Origin: Verrucomicrobiaceae bacterium
GTDB lineage: Bacteria; Verrucomicrobiota; Verrucomicrobiia; Verrucomicrobiales; Verrucomicrobiaceae
Length of the DNA stretch: 64,000 nt
Assembly (NCBI GenBank): GCA_027489965.1
Contig: JAIXZA010000159.1
Coordinates: 1 to 64,000 of the forward strand
Direction of reading: 5' to 3'
Made by a program: the position numbers and the translations under genes. Shown piece after piece: positions 61,601 through 64,000 of this stretch. The notes under the pieces were generated by a model that was not told the origin of the DNA, did not search any database, and was given only the letters and a program-made list of their open reading frames with translations. Numbering within the stretch: position 1 is the stretch's first letter; each line of letters starts with the position of its first letter.

Positions 61601-64000
61601 TCTGAGGTGAGTGTCAGACAGCGTACCGATTCATCCCCCACATCCGCCACGAAGGAAATGTCCAGACTGCCATCTTTGTTGAGCCGGGCGATACGGTTGA
61701 GGGTGGCACCGCCAACCGTGGTGAAGAAGCCTCCGATCAAAAGTCGGCCATCGGCTTGAAGGGCCATGGCACCGACGGTGCTGCCCACATTGGGATTGTA
61801 GCCGTCCAACACTCCGCTGGCACTGATGCGTGCCATGCGGTTCCGCGTGACGCCACCGACCGTAGTGAATGAGCCTCCGACCAGGATCTGTCCGTCCGGC
61901 TGGATTAGCAGGCCCAAAACTGAGCCATTGACGTTCGGGTCAAAACTGGTGTCCAGCGTGCCATCCGCATTCAGTCGCGCCAGACGGTTCCGCGTGATGC
62001 CGCCGATGGTCGTGAACTGTCCTCCGATGAGAATTTTGCCGTCTGGCTGGATAGCGATGCAATCCACGAGGTTGTTGGCATCTGGATTAAATAGCGTGTC
62101 CACCGCCCCGGCGGGTGTGATGCGGGCGAGGCGGTTGCGCGCCTGCGTACCAAAGGTGGTGGTGAAGTGGCCAGATACCACGATGCCTCCATCAGCCTGC
62201 ATAGCCATCGCACTCAGCGTATTGCCTGCGCCGATGGATGCCTGCGCGCTGTCCGTGCTGCCATCTGGCATGAGCCGGGTCGCCACATTCACACGACCAT
62301 ACCACAGCTTGCCATCCACCAGGGGGAGCACGGGATTGGAAAAGATCGGACCTGCATGACCCGCGTTGAAACTCGTGTCCAGTTGCCCATGCGGCCATAG
62401 TCGCATCAGCGCGTGCCGCGCCTGCCCTGCTGCGCCTGTGAGATAGCCACCGAGCATAATCTTTCCATCCGGCATGATACACTGGCTCAAAACACTGCCT
62501 CCTGTGATGCGCACGGGCGTGCCTCCGATGGCAGAGCCACCTGCCTCCAGGATGGCGAAGAGGTTCCTGGACTGACCGCCTATGCGGGCAAAGCGCCCCC
62601 CCGCCATGATACGACCGTCGGACAGCACCCCCACGGTGCGCAGATCACCATCGCAGTCTGGATTAAAACTCATGTCCACGCTGCCATCAGGATTCAGGCG
62701 GGCAATGCGGTTTCGTGCCAGAGTTCCACCGTACAAGCTGAAGGCACCGCCAATGATGATCTTTCCATCCGACTGCAGAGCTAGATCATCGATTTTACCG
62801 TTCAAAACTACAGAAGGTGTGGTATCCAAGCTGCCATCACTGTTTAGTCGGGCCAGCCTGCTACGGCTGCTGCCGCTCATGCTTGTAAATGTGCCTCCCA
62901 CGATGATCTTTCCATCCGCCTGGACGAAGATCGCCTCCACGACGTCACTGGCGTTCGGGTCAAAACCAGTGTCTAGACTGCCATCCGTATTCAGCCTTGC
63001 GATACGGTTCCGTGTGACGCCACCAACCGATGTGAAATTACCGCCGATGATAGCCTTTCCATCTGAAGGCTGCAGCGTGACTGTTTGGGTGAAATCACTG
63101 ACATTTGGATTGTAGCCAGTATCGAGTGTGCCGTCACTGTTTAGTCGGGCGACTCGGTTCCGAGTCTGACCTTGAATCGACCCGAAATTTCCAACAACGA
63201 CGATTTTACCATCTGACTGCGCCGCAACATATTCAAGACCCGTGGACACACTGGCCAGAGTGCTGTCCAGCGTGCCGTCGCTGTTCAACCGCACGAGGTT
63301 GGTTCGGCTGATGCCTCCATCCGTATAAGTGAAGCTGCCGGCGGCGAGTATCTTCCCATCCGCCTGACGCACTAAGCTGTTCACATTGCCCGTGACTACT
63401 GGGCGGAAAGTGGGGTCTGCGGTTCCGTCCGAATTCAAACGGGTTAGGTTTGGCTGGGCGAGACCACCCACCGTCAAAAAATCCCCCCCAACCAAGATCT
63501 TTTCATCTGCCAGCTCGATGGAGTCATGCACGTTCCCACCCGTGATCTGCGGATCATAAGTCTGGTCCACACTGCCCATCTGCCCCGCGCCCGTCAAAGT
63601 CACATCAAAGGGGGACTCATCTGTGTCATTGCTCATAATATGAAGATCGCCAATTCGGGAGGTGGCTGCGCCAGCGGTGAAGGTGACCGTGAAGGTGGTG
63701 CTGGCTCCAGGGGCGAGCGTGGTGCTGCCGAGGGCACTAAAGGTGAAGTCGGATGCGTTTGCTCCATTCACACTAAGGGCGAGTCCGGTGAGATCGGCGC
63801 CGCCTTGATTGGTGATTCGGAAGACTTTCTGAGATCCGAAGCCGACAGATGAAGAGCCAAAGTTCACGGTGGAGGCGGCATCGGTGAGGCCTGCATCTCC
63901 AAGCAACTCCACCTGGATCTCCGGCGTGCTGCTGGGCCCATAGAGATAGGCCGCGCCTTTGTCCACGGCGACCATGTCATCAAAGGGGGCACCGACGATG
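52684..64000 (-). CDS. Giant surface protein: FG-GAP, delta-60 propellers, choice-of-anchor D and Ig-like domains (5' end beyond window)
   Basis: More than 3,770 residues are in the window. The frame stays open to position 64000, where it reads IVGAPFDDMVAVDKGAAYLY, an FG-GAP/integrin-alpha-like repeat, so the ATG at 63975 is internal and the true start lies outside. Five choice-of-anchor D (ASPM/SPD-2/Hydin-like) domains alternate with four blocks of delta-60 repeats (typical unit DGKILIGGxFTTVGG plus RNRLARLNADGTLDTSFNPN). Then follow two Ig-like domains (about 54180-53670), a putative-Ig (He_PIG) domain with FTVRGLPPGLKLNRRTGQIS (about 53630-53360), and a C-terminal beta domain (about 53340-52684, VGTYHGLIDRNENLNAGHGG) seen in other large proteins of the phylum. 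No C-terminal anchor or PEP-CTERM is seen. It is probably a secreted adhesin-like or scaffold protein. Confidence 0.93.
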   Translation of the reverse strand, partial: IVGAPFDDMVAVDKGAAYLYGPSSTPEIQVELLGDAGLTDAASTVNFGSSSVGFGSQKVFRITNQGGADLTGLALSVNGANASDFTFSALGSTTLAPGASTTFTVTFTAGAATSRIGDLHIMSNDTDESPFDVTLTGAGQMGSVDQTYDPQITGGNVHDSIELADEKILVGGDFLTVGGLAQPNLTRLNSDGTADPTFRPVVTGNVNSLVRQADGKILAAGSFTYTDGGISRTNLVRLNSDGTLDSTLASVSTGLEYVAAQSDGKIVVVGNFGSIQGQTRNRVARLNSDGTLDTGYNPNVSDFTQTVTLQPSDGKAIIGGNFTSVGGVTRNRIARLNTDGSLDTGFDPNASDVVEAIFVQADGKIIVGGTFTSMSGSSRSRLARLNSDGSLDTTPSVVLNGKIDDLALQSDGKIIIGGAFSLYGGTLARNRIARLNPDGSVDMSFNPDCDGDLRTVGVLSDGRIMAGGRFARIGGQSRNLFAILEAGGSAIGGTPVRITGGSVLSQCIMPDGKIMLGGYLTGAAGQARHALMRLWPHGQLDTSFNAGHAGPIFSNPVLPLVDGKLWYGRVNVATRLMPDGSTDSAQASIGAGNTLSAMAMQADGGIVVSGHFTTTFGTQARNRLARITPAGAVDTLFNPDANNLVDCIAIQPDGKILIGGQFTTIGGITRNRLARLNADGTLDTSFDPNVNGSVLGLLIQPDGQILVGGSFTTVGGVTRNRMARISASGVLDGYNPNVGSTVGAMALQADGRLLIGGFFTTVGGATLNRIARLNKDGSLDISFVADVGDESVRCLTLTSEGQVLAGGDFSLVNGLVMPLHVRLANTPASQSLTANFAGSALSWMRGGTSPEVDAVTFETSTDAGVTWTSQGSGARISGGWQLTGLSLPASQGYRVRARGLQRIGGSGGGDSSIYETIAIISASGGTQPEIVVEQPANAPLADALSTTDFGSVNLGSSMDQTYTIRNTGSADLTGLAVTVDGPHAADFSVVSTPAPAIATTGSTVFTVRFAPSAPGVRHAAIHIYSNDADEIPFDIAVTGSGQFNPSSTAVANVVGGYVRTFAQQADGKIWVAGSFDQISGGVRTALARLNADGSLDTSTGLNFFNALSAVETLLIQADGKLLFGGGFTTSFGSNLRRLNADGTPDLSFTPSASSTSTPPINALAQQSDGKLLIGGSFTSLAGQTRNRIGRLNLDGTLDASFNPDSNGTIEAIIVQADGKIVLGGSFTTIGGIARNRAARLNSDGTLDTGYNPNASGTVNVMSLRPDGSIIMAGGFGTISSTARGNMARVNSDGTLDSVFNPGTNGFVESMSFQTDGKILITGTFTTVGGSTRNRVARLNADGTLDAGYDPNVNASVSAVHVLPDGRSLIGGSFTKVGDVTRTLAARLNADGSLDSSFNPNCNGAAIRAVVHQADGKTLIGGWFSYVNDISSIYLARLNADGSRDESFSSNANGYVNTLATQLDGKIVVGGFFNGLGGATRNRIGRLLPNGTVDSTFDPNANGFVHAVMVEPSGNILLGGSFSTIGGTTRNRLARVSTTGLLDSAFNPNVNGEVNTMALQADGKILLGGTFTTVGGTTRNRLARVNADGTLDAGFNPNINGTVLGVQIEADGRLIVNGDFTTVGGIARASLARLNADGTLVSNFTAGANDDVQAVSRMTNGGLVVGGVYTTVTSAGIPYSRGRIALLNAEGRVDNDFNPSADFSIFTLSGTAEGRVLAGGLHGNLGGVASPKLVRLNPGPAMQAIGLNAAATSVTWARSGTSPEVDRVTFESSTDGSIWSNLGNGSRIAAGWQLAGLSLPTGRYYLRARGYQMTGGFYGGDGSVYETVQSFGTAGMDAPEIAVEQPVGTGLVSGSASFDFGAVQVTSASTLTFTVKNTGVAPLSGLAVTFEGVQSADYTITTAPETPLAALTGSTTFTVRFAPRDSGVRTATMSIWSNDLDENPFTISLTGSGTAAVPTATALPATLVQSSSATLNGFVVANGATTTISFDYGTTAQGYSVSMQVNPPTIASGAVVPVSLIVSGLPSGTTHQFRVRTSNSVGTTLSAPLTFTTPAFTAGETDVSFNPALNGLIRAVATHPDGRLVMGGAFTSILGTTRNRLARLTSNQTLDAGFNPDVNGTVNGIMLLPDGRMVIYGSFTTVNGVVRNRIARLNSDSSLDTGFNPNADNTVLNAVIQPDGRMLVSGFFTAMGGVTRNRIARVNADGTLDTGFNPDAGATVHALHLQADGKILVSGDFTTMGGQTRNRFAQLNADGTLNADFNIDAGGPCFGILPMPDGKLLIAGNFTTLGGVSRGRVARLNADGTLDAGFIPETFNSSVNSMVTQTDGKIILTGQFTTIGGTPVTRIARLNADGTLDTSFSVTVDNNVEGVVQLMDGRLIMAGAFTAVNGYAMPYFARLYNDTATQNLSILSHSQVRWLRGVSSGEAQAVTFEFSTDGAVTYFPLGNGTRIADGWEITGTSLPTTGWLRARAKMRSGYYNGSISYHESIISVAGLSVPEISVFDGASTAAPDSRQDNVGTVTFPNTQISSSAAQTFTIQNVGAQPLTGLVVSLAAAGDFTFTQPAFSSLAPGATTAFTVTFVPSASGVRTATVRVASNDATENPFRIAVSGAGLSGVPSTVTQMATSVTRYAAMLNGSVTANEADATVTFDYGLTTSYGSSLAATPSIVTGTSTTAVSARLSGLTPGTTYHYRTKATNMRGTNFGAGMTFTTPVDVPGDVELSFIPNPNGQVTAVAVQPDGKILIAGAFTQVGGISRSYLARLKSDGTLDATFAPVVDNTVNSLVVQRDGKIVIGGNFSTVNAVTRSRIARLMPDGSLDSGFMADADANVYGLQLLPDGKIVVCGVFAVISGVTRTKLALLNADGSADSAFNPMLNGNTIGVIRQNNGKLIVTGDFTTVNGFSRQRLARLNADGSLDSSFADPLVNGNVWSAAVQRDGKILIGGEFTSAGGSARLRIARFMGDGSLDAAYNPGADDAVSVMLLQADGRLLTAGQFTSIAGVTQRRLARLNADGTLDASFIAELDARATTLTKLADGRLLAGGNFMSVIGSSAAITRVALFDELPTPMTLRVTSPTRVEWLRGGAAAEAQWVKFEVSTDAGASWAALGDGTPISGGWELNGAVMPTAGQLRASATMTDSVASVSLHESIISFSGLPVPEISVFNGAGTAAVNARSDNSGVFDFGPLLLGSTATRTFTVQNAGTGVLTGIGVSFSGAGEFTATSPGSSSLTASASTTFTVTFAPTSTGVQTRTVLIASDDANENPFEIQITAHGQIPPAISGQPTSTLIGLSQPLNLSVAASGTALQYEWRRNGVIVPASNAATSAIAAATLGHVGEWQVRVFNGVGSVLSQIVHVGVVDLSTRSLGIAAGQTLVLQVAAAAPQATYRWLRAGVAIPRGINPETMLVLPNIAADQAGNYSLQVSMADPQNPGVFFIRTSGAITVGVVAPASSSNVAKLALQKPILNVFAPDPWIAGVEVNEVVTAQNSPSEFTVRGLPPGLKLNRRTGQISGRPTVILQAPKRYQLTITASNAVGICERSLKTSVIVQPLPGYTVGTYHGLIDRNENLNAGHGGRFTLNVSSLGAISGHLSLGAVVHRFATVIDPAKVGEDVTASVTIPRSRPLVALSLALNFHRHTGELSALLSGVKISAWRQSLDPGPLAQSYVFIFQPSGDSKGNVLYPQAASNLKLNISRSALAAWTGRFADGSTITGSSALTLPDCIMLSTYTTIRKSSLQGKFQFYRDGTATAAPFDWLSRSPTSGFPLHPLDVTTGK
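54820..55830 (-). repeat. Delta-60 repeat block 4
   Basis: About 6 units, after a second fibronectin-like segment (YHYRTKATNMRGTNFGAGMT). Blocks 3 and 4 and their flanks are similar to each other, suggesting duplication of a unit of about 2 kb. Boundaries are approximate. Confidence 0.7.
56800..57815 (-). repeat. Delta-60 repeat block 3
   Basis: About 6 units; it follows a fibronectin-like segment (ATALPATLVQSSSATLNGFV). It may form one seven-bladed propeller or part of one. Boundaries are approximate. Confidence 0.7.
58790..60880 (-). repeat. Delta-60 repeat block 2
   Basis: About 13 units, most with the RNRLARLNADG signature, followed by a spacer domain with VTFESSTDGS and YYLRARGYQMTGGFYGGDGS. 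Boundaries are approximate. Confidence 0.75.
61540..63540 (-). repeat. Delta-60 repeat block 1
   Basis: By reading the ARLNxDGTLD-type signature I count about 13 units of roughly 50-55 residues, the first block after the N-terminal choice-of-anchor D domain. Units in the middle (LMRLWPHGQLDTSFNAG, LARITPAGAVDTLFNPD) are the most diverged. Boundaries are approximate. Confidence 0.75.

Noticed and set aside
54820..63540. Regularly spaced similar sequences that resemble a CRISPR or satellite array
   Set aside because: The repeats are diverged, about 150-165 bp apart and keep a single reading frame; they encode delta-60 protein units.
54287..63852. Many + strand open frames of 60-180 codons opposite the giant protein gene
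   Set aside because: They repeat with the delta-60 units, lack signals or domains, and are mirror images of the minus-strand coding bias.
63975..64000. ATG at 63975 as the start of the giant protein
   Set aside because: The frame continues open to the edge and encodes an FG-GAP-like segment (IVGAPFDDM), so the methionine is internal.

Overview
The window looks like a chromosomal segment of a Verrucomicrobiota bacterium, most like the Verrucomicrobiaceae/Prosthecobacter group. This is inferred from gene content, because there is no rRNA gene. Markers are a PVC-type membrane-bound dehydrogenase cut by the left edge, a DUF1501 protein, Tat-exported TIM-barrel enzymes, a repeat protein with an N-terminal ESLESRLAPAG motif, small secreted proteins with an ARLGDTE-type motif, Ser/Thr kinases fused to other domains, and a giant delta-60 repeat surface protein. 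I found no tRNA, rRNA, CRISPR array, insertion sequence, integrase or phage structural gene.

Layout. 1-9 kb: dehydrogenase (partial), transaldolase with a strong terminator, an ankyrin/L,D-transpeptidase fusion, an enolase-superfamily enzyme, a secreted unknown, a caspase-like protease with TPRs divergent from an NlpC/P60-like lipoprotein, and ilvD. 10-18 kb: two PLP-dependent transsulfuration-type enzymes in tandem, glgE, a two-TM protein, a Fur-family regulator with a native six-histidine tract, a kinase-discoidin fusion and a Uma2-family protein. 18-31 kb: secreted and coiled-coil proteins, an STN-like protein, bioD, a PAS-AraC regulator, a TIM-barrel/metallo-beta-lactamase pair, 5-formyl-THF cyclo-ligase, a lipoprotein, a class A beta-lactamase-like protein, an amidohydrolase, a DUF1501 protein, an ORF6N protein and an ABC-F ATPase. 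31-37 kb: moaE, a repeat-rich surface protein, an AsmA-like protein and an HMA-MauE membrane fusion.

37.2-44.8 kb is the most interesting part: a complete Wadjet (JetABCD) plasmid-defence operon. jetA is separated from jetB by about 0.9 kb carrying two overlapping genes, an unknown 94-aa protein and a polymerase-beta-type nucleotidyltransferase resembling the enzyme half of AbiE/MNT toxin-antitoxin pairs. jetB-jetC-jetD follow with ATGA overlaps. All six genes are on the + strand with short gaps, so one transcript is likely. A nucleotidyltransferase module inside a Wadjet operon is the best candidate for an undescribed system here.

44.8-64 kb: a tandem SGNH hydrolase, an Arg/Gly/Pro/Gln-rich secreted repeat protein and an intradiol dioxygenase-like protein. 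Then comes a long minus-strand series which in transcription order is: giant delta-60 protein (continues beyond the right edge), lipoprotein, transmembrane Ser/Thr kinase with TPRs, ruvX and truA. The lipoprotein and kinase genes are 3 bp apart and ruvX and truA overlap, suggesting cotranscription of at least part of this series.
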